Positions 21,779-32,674 of a stretch of DNA of 64,000 nt are shown here, in pieces (position 1 is the stretch's first letter; every line of letters begins with the position of its first letter). A program made the position numbers and the translations under genes. The DNA lies in assembly GCA_026770025.1 (NCBI GenBank), contig JAMXDE010000018.1, positions 1,178,001-1,242,000 on the forward strand. The letters run 5' to 3'. The DNA comes from Craspedostauros australis (taxonomy: Eukaryota; Bacillariophyta; Bacillariophyceae; Mastogloiales; Achnanthaceae). The notes beneath the pieces are model-generated. The model was given only the letters and a program-made list of their open reading frames with translations, did no database searches and was not told the DNA's origin.

Positions 21779-24700
21779 CTAGAACATTGGGGTCGAGCCT
21801 TCTCCTTCCAAGTACTTCTTGAGCTGCAGGGTGAATTGCGCGCTCTCCGAGATGCATCGTTCCGAGTACGGGTCGACCCTGGGTTGCTTGAAGCGCTTGG
21901 ATTGGTCTCCGTTGGGTTGCCGTTGCTCATTTGAATATTCGGAGTCGTACGCCGATGTTGCGGATCTTTTCTTGGACTCAATAGTTGCTGCAGTGCTTTG
22001 GCCGTTGATTGCAGTTGTAGCCACAGCTGATCTGTCGTCTGGCTTGTTCTTCTTCTCGTCATTGTTTTCAGCTTCTCTGTCGTCGTCATCATCGTCGTCG
22101 TCGTCGTCGTCACGCAGCCCATAGTACGTTCCCATGCGTGGTGCTGGTTTTGGCAGATCTCCTCCAAACCCGATGGCTTTGCTCTGCATCGCCGAATCTT
22201 CAGCAACGACTTGCGACACTGCGGAGTCGATCAGGTGCCGGAACTGCGAGGTTGGCAAGTATGCCACACCATGGTTCGATTTCTGGACGTGCCCGCCCTG
22301 CAGATACCCCGCCAGAGCAGTGTCGAGGCACTTGCGGTAGTTCCCGAAGCGCAAGAGATCGTCACATTGAATCTTGAAGTACATCCCCGACGTCTCCAGC
22401 AACTTCAACACCACCTTGCAGAAGGGCAATTTGAACACTTCCATCATCTGCCGCACATCCACCTCCAAGGTTTCATATCTCGTCGTCTCCATCCATGCCG
22501 AAGGCAGATGCTTGTCGTTCCCAAAATAATCCTCCACTTGGTTGTTGTTGGACATGAATGCACGAGCTGGCCACGCCACGTAGGTGCGCTGCTGCACGGC
22601 AGCCACCTGTTTGATTTGCGTAGAGAGCTTGTCCAGCACCTTTCGGACCGTGCCGAGAAGAGCCTGATCTTCATTCATGTCCTTGCTGGAGGAATACTTC
22701 CATGTGATGCCGCGAAGAGACGCGGCCACGATCTCGCTGCACCGTCGTACTTCCACCTGATGCGGGTTCGTCATGTATTCCCGAAACAGCATGGATGCTG
22801 CGTCCGACAGAGCCTCGTCGAAATAGCTTGGTGTGAGGCCTGCATTGCGCGTGACTTCGGCTGCAGCTGCGGCACCCTCCCTCGGCAGGATATCTTCTGT
22901 CAGCATCAGGTACCGCAATGCCACCATCGAAGGCAAGCTGGCAATGCGTTTGCTGACACGGAATTGGTCTGAGGAAGAGTCGTCACATGGAGGTAGCACG
23001 ATGACCACCAGGATATTGCAATCCTCATCCACGTTTGACTCGTCGCAGATCACCACGTGAGATCGAATCTCAACGTTCGATGCCACTCGCGACTGTATCA
23101 TCTCGGGCTGGAATCGGGACTCCAGCCACATCCTAGTCAAGCTCAGCATGCTCTCCTGGACATGATTCTGTGGCCGCGGAAGCACGAGTCCCAACTTGAC
23201 CAGAAACGTCGATTTGCGCCCGCCGAAGTGGTTCGACGCGAAGTGGTACAACCAGCCGCTCGTTGGATCGATCTCGTGCGGATCCTGCTTCACCAGCTCC
23301 TCCAGGACGCTCTGGACTGTTGGAGATCTTGGCACAATGGCTTGGCTGTGGCTGCTGTTATTTCTGCCTCCAACGAGCTCGTTGCGACCGCTTCCATGCT
23401 TTCGTGACTCCTGGAATGTCGTGTGCAAGTAGGAATTCAACCGGGGCGATGCCAACTTCGTGGGAGACTCCATCCCCGTCGATATATCCATGTCTTGCGG
23501 GAGATCCTGATGGTCGGTCAAAGCAGCAACATGATGCTTCCATTGACGCCACGCCAACAAGCGACGCGCTGCCACGGTGGTACATTCGCGCTCCTTGTCA
23601 ATCTCCATCTGTTCAGTCTGCTTGCGTTCCATTTCGCCACGAAGGAAGCGTTCCTCTTGTTCTCGTTCTTTGCGGAGCGCTTCCAAACGCAGCCTCTCTT
23701 TCTCTTTTCGTTCAGCCTCCTGTTGCCGAGCGATGGCAGCTGCCTTGGCTCTCTCGCGTTTCAAGCGGAGCTCCTCCTCTTTCCTCTTCTTCTCCATCTG
23801 TCGTTGCAATTCAAGTGCCTTGGCTCGCTCTTCGGCCTGTTTCCTCAATGCTTCCTGCTCCATACGCTTGCGACGGGCTATTTCTTGCGGTGATGGCTGT
23901 GGTGGCGCAGCTGGTTTGGGAGGAGTCGCTGCTACTGTTGCGGCTGCTGCTGGTGGGGGTTTACGATTAGCCTTTTTCGGTGGCGCCTGCTGTTGCGGCG
24001 GCTGGCGAACTGAGGGAAGCTGAGTCGCGATGAATCCGCTCTGTTGCTTTTGCAATGCACCTGGGGGTGGAGGACATGGAGAACCTTGTTGGGTCGCGGC
24101 TGTTGTGGAGTTCCTTGCTACGGTTGGATTCTTCATAGCAACTGACGGAATGGCGACCTGCCGTTGTTGGTGCGCAACAGGTGCAGGCGAACCCGCCGGT
24201 GCAGAGTTGGCTGGTGACTTCATCACCATTTGGGATGGCGCACTGGCAGATACGAGGTTGATGTTGCCACCACTGCCACCAAAAGTAGCCGTATTCGTTG
24301 GTACCTGCATTGCAGCATCTGGGATGGAGCTGAGCCGCCTGAGCTCCAACCGTTGCTTCTGAAGCAGCTCTTGCATTTTCATGTCATCCGCGGCGTTCGC
24401 TACATTTGTTTTCGTTGGTGTTGTTTTGGATGAACTGCTCGATCGTGTCATGGAGACGGCCTCGAATCCTGCACTGCCTCGACAAACGGCCAACCTTGTT
24501 GCGCCGCCCAGCTTGCCTTCGATGGTCTTGACCATCTTCCACGGCCGCAGCGGCATGATGCTGCCCTTCTTTGGGTCTTTCGGTTCTCGGAACTCGTTCT
24601 GCCGCCAAAAGATAACGTCGAGCTTGCCCTTGCGTTGCTCTCTGCTCTGAGATGACACCTCCACCAGTCGCACCGAAATGTTGAAGTGCTGGCATGCCTG

Positions 24701-27700
24701 CCTCGCTTCTTCCAACCCCTCGAAACAGAGCAAGGCTGTCAGCCTCGACAGAGGGTACGCGTCGTAGATGTTCTCGCCTGTGTCCTTCTTTTTCGCGCCA
24801 AATGTTTTAGCCATGATCCGAAATGCTACCTTGCGCATGGACTCGACATGCTTGTACATGATGCACGCGAATAGATACGGCGTTCTCGACGATCGCAGGT
24901 ATGCAAAGAACCTCGCGTAGTTGAATTCTTTCTTGGCCTGCATTGTTTGACGTTGTGTTGATGTGTCGTTCAAATGGCAATACCATGCCAATACGTGAGT
25001 GTATGTTTGCTTATCTGCATGGCTGTATGTGGAATTTTCATCTCGCTCTCTCACTCTCTCGTTCTGCTATGCTGCACATGCGCATGCCCATGCACATGGC
25101 CTAAAACTATCGCCAATAATAACACAATGACAGCAACAGCAGAATGATCGCAGTATCAGCCACACGAACAACGTACCTTGAAGATCTTGAGGGCAAGCTG
25201 GATGGGTCGGGAGTTGTAGATGTGTGGTTGCTCACGATACAAACGAGATGCGTACTTCAGCACCTCCATGCCACCCTCGTTGTTCATGGTGAGGAGGATG
25301 TACAGACCACGCATCTCTGCCTCCGCGATGCCGTGCGTGTCGGCATTCACTGCACCTTTCCAGATCCATTTGTTCTTGCCGGATGCTTGTGAGGCATCGA
25401 TGGTGTTGTTCAGCGATGAACCGTCGTAGTCGACCGGGTTGTTGCCGTTGACGATGTCGGACGAGCACTGGAAGGACCAGTCGGATTGCTTGCGCGTTTC
25501 GTTGCCAGCCTTATCTGGTACTTCCACAGTGCATCGCTTCATCGTGTCGTCATAAAACTGATTCAGTGTTTTCATGGTCTGTCCAAGTTCCTGGATGTTT
25601 TGTTGGCTCTGCATGGTGACGAAGTCATCGAGGTGACTGAGTTGATGCTCGCACATGATATGCCAGCGGGCGATTCTCTCGTGGCATCGAACTGCCCGAG
25701 CATCGCATTGGCCTCCGGTGCCGATGTAGTTTTGCAAAGTGAAATCCTTGCGGATCATTCTGGTTCGATCCCAAATAAACTGATATACGTCCAGCGATGC
25801 CGGAGCCTGCCCGCTGGGAACGCGGGGATCTGGACCTTGTCTGTCCCGCTCCTTTCACGCGTGTGTGATCAGTAATTGATGATGGTTGTGTGGTACCGTA
25901 GAAATGTTGCGAAGGAAGAGCAAGGTAGAAAGTGGAAGTCAAAGAAGAATGGGATACAAAACAAGGAAAAGAAAGAGGTGGAACGTTACAGTATTGTGAT
26001 GGTAGGGCATTCAAACATACGAGCACGTTTGCTGAGACAGTCGCACACTCAAGAGCACTTGAGTTGAGCGCATGCAATGAGATGCGGCAACGCCGTCCTG
26101 ACACGAAATAAAAAACACAATGTAACATGCGCGCGAGCCTTGGTGATTGCAATTGTCCACCAAGAACATACCATCACCCATTCCTCGAGGTAGCAGCATG
26201 TCTTCTCCAGCACATCCGGTGGACGAACCCATTCCGGCACATCGAGCTTGTAATCCGCAGCTGATCTTCGGAAACGCTTGACGATGGTGTTTCGGATCGT
26301 CCAATGTTTCGGGTGCAATTGGCCTGGCATCGGAATCTCCAGCTGCTGAATGTCATTCTCTCGCTGCCTTCGATCGAGTTCATCATCGGGGCACATCTCC
26401 ATGCATGTGCCGACCAACGCTGTCGCACTTCCCAACTCTTCACGCTTGGTGCGAGTCCCACCCATGGCCCCCGGGATTCCCCCTTGTTCAGGTTGCGACT
26501 TGGATGCTGCGGATCTCCCGGAGGATGATCCATTGGTGCTCGCCGGCTGCGGCATTGCGGAGGAAGAGAATCTAGCACTCCGCGCGTTCAATGCGGCAGC
26601 CGAGTTGTCGAAGTGCACATGCCGTCCCTTGTCGCGGCCCTTGGCGTTTCCGCCAGTGAATGCTGCTGGCTGAGGGACAGGCGAGGTCGATCTGGAATTC
26701 GGAGATGAGACATTCCCACCTTGCTGTCTCTGCCTTTCTCTTTCCATCTTCTTCCTCTGCTTCTCTTTGAGCTTGCGTTTGAGTCCCTCAAGGTCTGTGT
26801 TGATCTCCGTGAGTCTGTGGTCCTGCGATCCGCCTGGTGTGGGACTTCGATTGGACCGTCTGCTTGCATCGTTGTTCCTGCTGCTCGAGCTGCCCTTCGT
26901 CCACTCCAAATTGCCGTGGTGGCCTGACTGATTCGAATGACCGTTGTTTTGACTGCTGGATGACGCAGATGCAAAGGGTGATGAATTGGCTGCTGGTGGA
27001 AACGAAGATGGCCTTGATGGCGACGCCGACTTTGGCTGGGGCTGACCGAATGGTGTTGCGAAACCGCCGCCACCGGCGGTGCTACTGTTCGTTCCGGCTT
27101 CACTGGCACCAAACCCTCCTGCGGATGGCTGCCCCCATGACGACGATCCCGCTGTCTGCGCACCCCCGGCAGAACCTTGGACAATATTGGAGCTGGCGCC
27201 AAATGCCATGGACGATGGTGCCCCTGCTCCCATTCCACCTCCACCACTGCTTACACCCCCGCCACTCGAAGTGCCAAATCCACCGCCGCCGCTACCACCT
27301 CCAAATGGGCCGCCATCGCTGCTGCTAGGTTGGTTGGATGGCTTGCTGCTGCTGCTGCTGGAACCGAATGGATTGTTCGGCGGGGCACTTGTTGATTTGG
27401 CTTGCGTTGGTCGCGAGCTTTGGCCGAATCCTCCAGCAAAGCCACCTCCAGCCTGCGCCTGACCTCCAAACCCCGAGCTCGTGCTGGGGCCTGGAAACTG
27501 CTGCTGCTCTCGCGATGGGTCTGACGATCCCCACGATCGTGGATTTCCGCCACCACCACTGCTGCTGCTAGCACCACTGAATCCGCCGCCTCCTCCCATC
27601 GCAGGTGCAGCGGACGTACTTCCAGCTACAATGTTGCTGGATGTCCCAAACATTGTTGTGGTTCCTCCGGTTGGATGCTGCTGTTGCTGTGGCTGTGATG

Positions 27701-27914
27701 GCTGCTGCGGATTGCCTCCGCCGAAGCCACCGCCACCACCAAAACCACCGCTTCCAAATCCACCTCCGCCGAAGCCGCTGCTACTTCCACCACCAAAAGG
27801 ATTGGATGCAGGTGAAGGAGCCGGTGCCTGACCTTGCCCGAAAGCTGAAGCAGCGCTGCCAAAGCCACCGCCTTGCGCCGGTTGGCTCCCGAACGGTGCA
27901 AAACCTCCTGACAT
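21779..27914 (-). CDS. SAC3/GANP-type mRNA-export scaffold with FG-rich N-terminus (3 exons)
   Basis: Exons 27914-26172, 25851-25177 and 24937-21779, all phase 0, 1858 residues. Introns: 26171-25852 (GTATGT...AAAG) and 25176-24938 (GTACGT...TGCAG). Residues 1-300 are Gly/Ser/Phe-rich with many FG, GGFG and PFG repeats, like an FG-nucleoporin. Residues 300-500 are Ser-rich with a basic coiled-coil-like helix. The SAC3 domain starts near 500 with VGTCMEMCPDDE and continues through FIWDRTRMIRKDF, GTGGQCDARAVRCHERIARWH and the helical repeat (YILLTMNNEG, NYARFFAYLR). Downstream are a Gln/Pro-rich linker, a strong Lys/Glu/Arg coiled coil (about 1155-1260), a GANP-like C-terminal region with LVVIVLPPCDD, an Asp run near 1750, and a basic end. 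SAC3 proteins scaffold TREX-2 at nuclear pores. Shares its upstream interval with the FUN14 gene. Confidence 0.9.
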
Positions 27915-28581
27915 GGTCGTCTCTTCCTTCCTCTCTAGCTATAGTATCGATTATGTGATTGCTGCTGAGCTTCTTCCATACCTCTCTCTCTCTCTCTCTT
28001 TCTCTCTTGCAGGATCGTATCATAGACTGCAAGCGTCGATCAAGCTCCGACCGATCTTGTGTCGATCCTTGTCCTCAGTGTTGGTTTGATCCTCTCCCGT
28101 CTGCACCAGCGCACTGGCAACGATCCTTGGAGAGGCCAAGTCGTTGCCATTTTGCAAACCCCACACAATCACCACAAAATTCGCCTGCTGCCCATGTCCG
28201 AAGAAGGGACAACGATGACTTTTTGTCATCATCAAGTTGTTCAGCTGTGATGTGTTGGATCGGTTGAGTCGTAGCCATATGAGTCCTTTGAGTCAATATC
28301 GTATGACCGATTGGACTAAACTTGCGAACATTTGCGTTCTTTTTCGCCAGAACAAGAGACGAACCCGAAACCGCTTTTGGATCTTTGCGAAACGACGCAA
28401 CAACGCCCACCATCGCGACGACCCCAAACCCGAGGGATCAAAGAGAAGAGAGAGAGAGAGATCAAACAGCCACAAATCGAAACAAGCACGAAAGGAAGAA
28501 GACAAGAGAGGTCAGCCTGCTGCATCTCTTCCCACACCCGCAACTCCAATCAACCCTTCCGCACACCACACCACGCCCAAC
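27915..28581. promoter_or_regulatory. Shared divergent promoter region of SAC3-like and FUN14 genes
   Basis: 667 bases between two divergent ATGs. It contains a (CT)n tract at about 27979-28008 followed by TTGCAG, and a purine-rich GAGAGAGAGA run near 28444-28460. Tract and spacing fit a bidirectional promoter, but no TATA box or defined site can be named. The CT tract plus CAG could also be a 5' UTR intron acceptor for FUN14. Confidence 0.45.
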
Positions 28582-29160
28582 ATGTCGTTCTTCGCCGCCT
28601 CATCCGCCAAGCTGGCCTCCAAGTGCAGAGTCGTGTTCACGCGACAATCCGCCATGACGACCGCCTTCAGCATGGTCGTGGCCACCGCACCTTCATCCGC
28701 CAACTTCATCGTCACGTCCATGTGCGAAGCCAGCAGCAGCGGCGACGACGGCGAGGATTGGATCAAGACCCTGCAGGCCTACGGTGATCAGTTCGCCGCC
28801 ACGGCCGGAGAACGGCTGCAGGTTGCGGTGGATTCCGGCATCCCCACGCAGGTCTCGTACGGCTTCGTGTCGGGATTCTGCTCGGGATACGCCCTCAAGA
28901 AGGCCGGACGTGTCGCGGCCGGGGTGCTGGGAATGGGTTTCGTGTGCTTGCAATCCCTCAGCTACATGGGATACATCCAGGTCGATCACGGCCGCATCAA
29001 GGAAGACTTCGACACCCTCATGGATCTCAACAAGGACGGCCAGATCGACGCGGAAGATGCCAAGCTCGGCTACGAGCAAGCGCTGGAAGTCTTGGAGTTC
29101 GGTCTTCCAGGCGGCGGTGGATTCGCAGCTGGATTCCTCGGAGGTCTGCGTTCCGGTTGA
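28582..29160 (+). CDS. FUN14-domain membrane protein with an EF-hand
   Basis: 192 residues from the ATG at 28582 (context CCCAACATGTC). The N-terminal 50 residues are Ser/Ala/Lys-rich with few acids, compatible with a mitochondrial or plastid targeting sequence. The FUN14-like part has paired hydrophobic Gly-rich segments (about 88-130): TQVSYGFVSGFCSGYALKKA, then AAGVLGMGFVCLQSLSYMGY. Between these and the C-terminus is a canonical EF-hand loop, DLNKDGQIDAED (about 149-160), with acidic residues at positions 1, 5 and 12, Asn at position 3 and the central Gly. The protein ends with a Gly-rich hydrophobic segment (FGLPGGGGFAAGFLGGLRSG). FUN14 proteins sit in organelle membranes, and animal FUNDC1 is a mitophagy receptor; function in algae is unknown. 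Ca2+ binding is inferred from the loop. Confidence 0.82.
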   Translation: MSFFAASSAKLASKCRVVFTRQSAMTTAFSMVVATAPSSANFIVTSMCEASSSGDDGEDWIKTLQAYGDQFAATAGERLQVAVDSGIPTQVSYGFVSGFCSGYALKKAGRVAAGVLGMGFVCLQSLSYMGYIQVDHGRIKEDFDTLMDLNKDGQIDAEDAKLGYEQALEVLEFGLPGGGGFAAGFLGGLRSG

Positions 29161-32052
29161 TCGGCGACTCTCTGCGTTTCCTCAAGACAGGGGAGCGTGG
29201 CGTGGTAGTGTACGAGTTGGATCATGCTGCTGTCGCTTCCGAATGGCAGAGTGACGGAGTCATCTCGTGTTGCCACTCTCTGCCACATGCTCGCGAACAT
29301 CGTATCGCACAGCATGGAATATGAGCTTGAGAGCATCCATCCTTATCCTAAGCATGCATGGACGCATGCAGACATATCCAAAAGGGCTATTTTGCGCCTT
29401 GAAGACCTTCCAACAGCAACACTTCACTACTGCTCGGCCACAGCACAGATGACGATCATGACATCACATAGAATGTACGTAGTAATACTCCAAAACACAG
29501 CAGAACATAGGACCCCATTCAGGGTACGATCGTACGTTCCTGCCGATTTTTTATCGGACAACATTACTTTCTTAGCAAGCGATGCCGCGTCTTGTAGAAT
29601 AGGCTTAGATATATTTAGCTAGCTTCTACGACATAAATACCTGGCCGACTTGTCTTCGCCGCGGACGAAAATGATGACGTTATTGACGGTCGATATCAGA
29701 CGGCGATGACACCCAACGGTGTGGATGGTGACGTTGCGGCAGATTTGGTGACACGTTGATTCCTCGCGTTGTTGGTGATTTGGCTCGGTTTGGGGTTTCC
29801 TCCTTTGGGCGTGTCGTGCCAAACAGCACAGCGTCGGCGGCATCCCTGCGCATCAGCTGCAACAGCAACACTTGCGAATACCACACAACACAGTAATATA
29901 TAATGTAATGGAGCACAGTGGCTTTTCCTGTGGTATACAAAATATTGTATACTACTATTTAATGTTAAGCTTAGTTTGTAACACAAAGTCCTGCGCAATC
30001 TGCATGTCTCCCCTTGCTGAGCTGATGGCACGACGCGGAAAGAGACTGGTGGCGGCAGCGCCGTTTCCATTGTTGTTTCTCGTGTTGTGTTTCGTGTCGT
30101 TGTCGGTTGATTTTGACCTTTCCTGTTGTGGCAGCCATCATTGTGCAAATCGCAACACGATTTTGGCAGGAAGAAGGAACCAAATGACCACATTTTTTCC
30201 AATTCCTTGGTTCCGTTTGCATGATCTGGCGTCAGAGCACGTTTTCGAGATTCCGATCCTGGTGGTGAGACAGACGTTGAATTTGTCATTTTGAGGGATT
30301 GAGCAGAGACAAACAACACGAGAGTGGGCTCCACTGCCGAACCATTCCGCCGAGACTCGAACGACCAGTGCTGGCGCAAATCAGTTGCAGTTTTTTTTTT
30401 CGTGCCTACTTTTGCACGGGAGGTAAAGTCAGGGGCGGACAACTGCTAGCCGCAACAACTTTTTGGCCGCCGCGATCACATCGGGTGGTCCCCTGGACCT
30501 TTCTTGCATCTGTTGATCTGTGGGGTGGGCGCGTTGAATGTGACAGTTTTGCTCGAGTGTTGCCATCCTTGCCTTCCACACGGAATACAATCAGTGAGAG
30601 GGATAGGCTGACGATCGTCGCGAGCTGCCAGCTTGAGAATGGAGCCAAAATAGTAGAGTGGAGTACAGTGGAGCAGAGGCGATTATCACCGTACAATAGT
30701 GCAGTACTATAAGAATACAATAGCTGCAAGCAATTTGTGTGCGATAGCGAATTCTGTCATCGTCCCTGCGTTCCATGCCTGATTGTCTGCGTCGTGGTTG
30801 ATCGGCAGAGAAGATGGGCAATGGTTGCGGTGTGTGTTGTGTGTGTGTTGTGTTCACCACTTCGGAGAAATCTCTGTATTTGTGGTCACGTGAAGGAAGT
30901 ACAACTGTCATTCTTGCATCACGCATGTCACAGCGGCCGCTTGTGAACAACGCAACAGCAACCATGAACACTTATCACATATCAGAAACAACTTGGTTCG
31001 CATGCATACATGATCCGACATTGTCGTCGTTACCTCTGTCGTTGTGGTGTGCTTGTTCTGCTACTCACTTTGTGATCGCATTCATGAATGAGTCATGTCG
31101 TATCGATGGCGTCAAGTCTGTCTATCGGCAACAAACGACATTCATCACCAAATGGTGGACATGCAAAGCGCAGCCATCGGACAAGGCACAAGAACACAAA
31201 CGCGCACGGCGGAGGGAGGAACAGGCTGCGCAAATCAACATAAACACACGCACCACAACAAACAACGAGGATCACAACAACAACGATGCTGAAAAGGTAG
31301 TCAACATGCCTCCACGAATATCTCAGCCGCACATCAGGCGACACATCGGCTGCCACCATCATGGAATCCTCCACTGAGGAAGCAGCACGCGAAGGTGGCC
31401 GAGTCCAGGATCTTCTTCTCGTTTGTTTGGAGGCACGGATCCAAGCTTTGCGTATTGCGAAGGTCGCGAGCGGATGCCAGACAGCATCATGCTGTCGTCG
31501 ACGTCTGCACCGATCATCCATCATGAAGTTGATTCGACAATGTTTACGATGAGTCGCTGCTTGCACGCGCAGAGAGTATCAGTGTAGTGTCGGAAGCAAG
31601 GCGAGAAGAGCGTACCTCTCTTGAATGCTATGGGCGGCGCCACCGCAATATCTGTTATGCGCAGAAGTGATCTAGATATGGATGTGAATGTGGATACAAC
31701 CGACTGTCTTTGCGATGGCGGAGGCGATGTGGTATGCCATGAAGACGCTCGTGATTCGTGCCTGTTTCCTGTTCCCTGTTCCCTGTTCCAGCAGTGCACA
31801 CATGGAGAATGGAGTGTTGTAGCGAGATCGGATGACGACCATGTCACACGACGAGTTCACGAGTATGGAGCTGCGAGTATAGTACGAATATAGTATGGTG
31901 CGAATATAGTATGGTGCGATTATAGTATGGATATGATACGAGAAGAAAGCGACTACGACGTGAGTAGAGAACACCACCAGAGTATATCGGGAGAACGTTT
32001 AGAAGCAGAATGCGATAGTCGAATGGTACATTCCTTGTTTCTGGACATTATT
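29161..32052. other. 2.9 kb gene-poor boundary of the repeat island
   Basis: No gene that I can support. A minus-strand frame from the ATG at 30289 (MTNSTSVSPPGSES...) down to 29696 looks protein-like only in its first 30 residues. A separate minus-strand stretch behind a CTGTTGCAG acceptor at about 29860 could be an exon, but I found no donor to join them. A 63-residue plus frame at 31361-31552 is also unsupported. The right end (31880-31925) has three copies of an ATAGTATGG(T/A) repeat. Position 29511-29552 carries a dispersed repeat, listed separately. Confidence 0.4.
29511..29552 (+). repeat. Short dispersed repeat, copy 1
   Basis: About 42 bases starting GACCCCATTCAGG and ending in TGCCGATTTTTTAT. 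They recur in inverted orientation at 58217-58259 with about three mismatches. Flanks do not match, so this is a small mobile or conserved fragment, not a segmental duplication. Confidence 0.6.
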
Positions 32053-32181
32053 CTATTCTGCGGAGGACTCGGTGTTCTTCTCGCCACTTCTCAGAAACGA
32101 TTTGAAGAAGGAGGCTTGGATTGACACCCTCTGCTCCCAATCATACTTCATCACCCTTTCCATCAACCATTCATACAAAGC
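32053..32181 (-). pseudogene. 3' end of the transposase-like gene cut off by the inserted transposon
   Basis: Open minus-strand segment encoding LYEWLMERVMKYDWEQ and onward to a TAG at 32053, about 42 codons. It directly abuts the left end of the 6.5 kb DNA transposon and is in frame with the large gene at 38673-42527 if the transposon and one copy of the ATAT target duplication are removed. It has no start of its own. Inference: the original C-terminus of that gene. Confidence 0.65.
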
Positions 32182-32185
32182 ATAT

Positions 32186-32416
32186 CCGTAAGGAAAGTTT
32201 CGGTCCTCAGGAGGACAGATAGCACTATCTGTCCTCCTGAGGACATTTATTTTTGACATGCATCGTAACTGTCCTCAGGAAGACAGAAAACTTATCTGTC
32301 CTCCTGAGGACATTTAATTTTTGCATTTGACTGGCTGGAACACGTATCCACGACACAAATTTTGAGTGCCACAACAATTCATCGTGTTGTGGCTGGTGCC
32401 ATCTGCTCTGTTCTTT
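32186..32416 (+). repeat. Left terminal inverted repeat with TGTCCTC palindromes
   Basis: Pairs with 38449-38678. The inner half (from TTTGACTGGCTGGAACACG to GTTCTT) is highly conserved between the ends; the outer half keeps the terminal CCGTAAGGAAA and the palindromes but diverges between them. It contains two inverted pairs of a TGTCCTCCTGAGGACA-type near-palindrome with AT-rich centres, probable transposase-binding sites or hairpins. Confidence 0.88.
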
Positions 32417-32674
32417 CTTGCCATCTGCACATCCATAATGTCAATCTGTCCATTGCTGCAACATCTGTCTCCACGTGCGTCAGTTGTGGGTGTAGGCGGA
32501 TCGCTACTTGTCTCATGGAACTTGCTTGTTCTGGCTCGGTTTCCTCTTTCGTCCGCAGGGCCATGCTGCTGTGCGTCCACTGTTCAAAAAGCTTGGTTGA
32601 TTTCTCGTTGTCACAACAGCAAACACAACCTCCTTCGTCCCCTTTTCATTTCACCACTTCACACACCCTTCAAG

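Noticed and set aside
29696-30442. 248-residue minus-strand ORF
   Set aside because: It starts without an ATG, composition changes along its length, and no splice partner was found. Left as unsupported.
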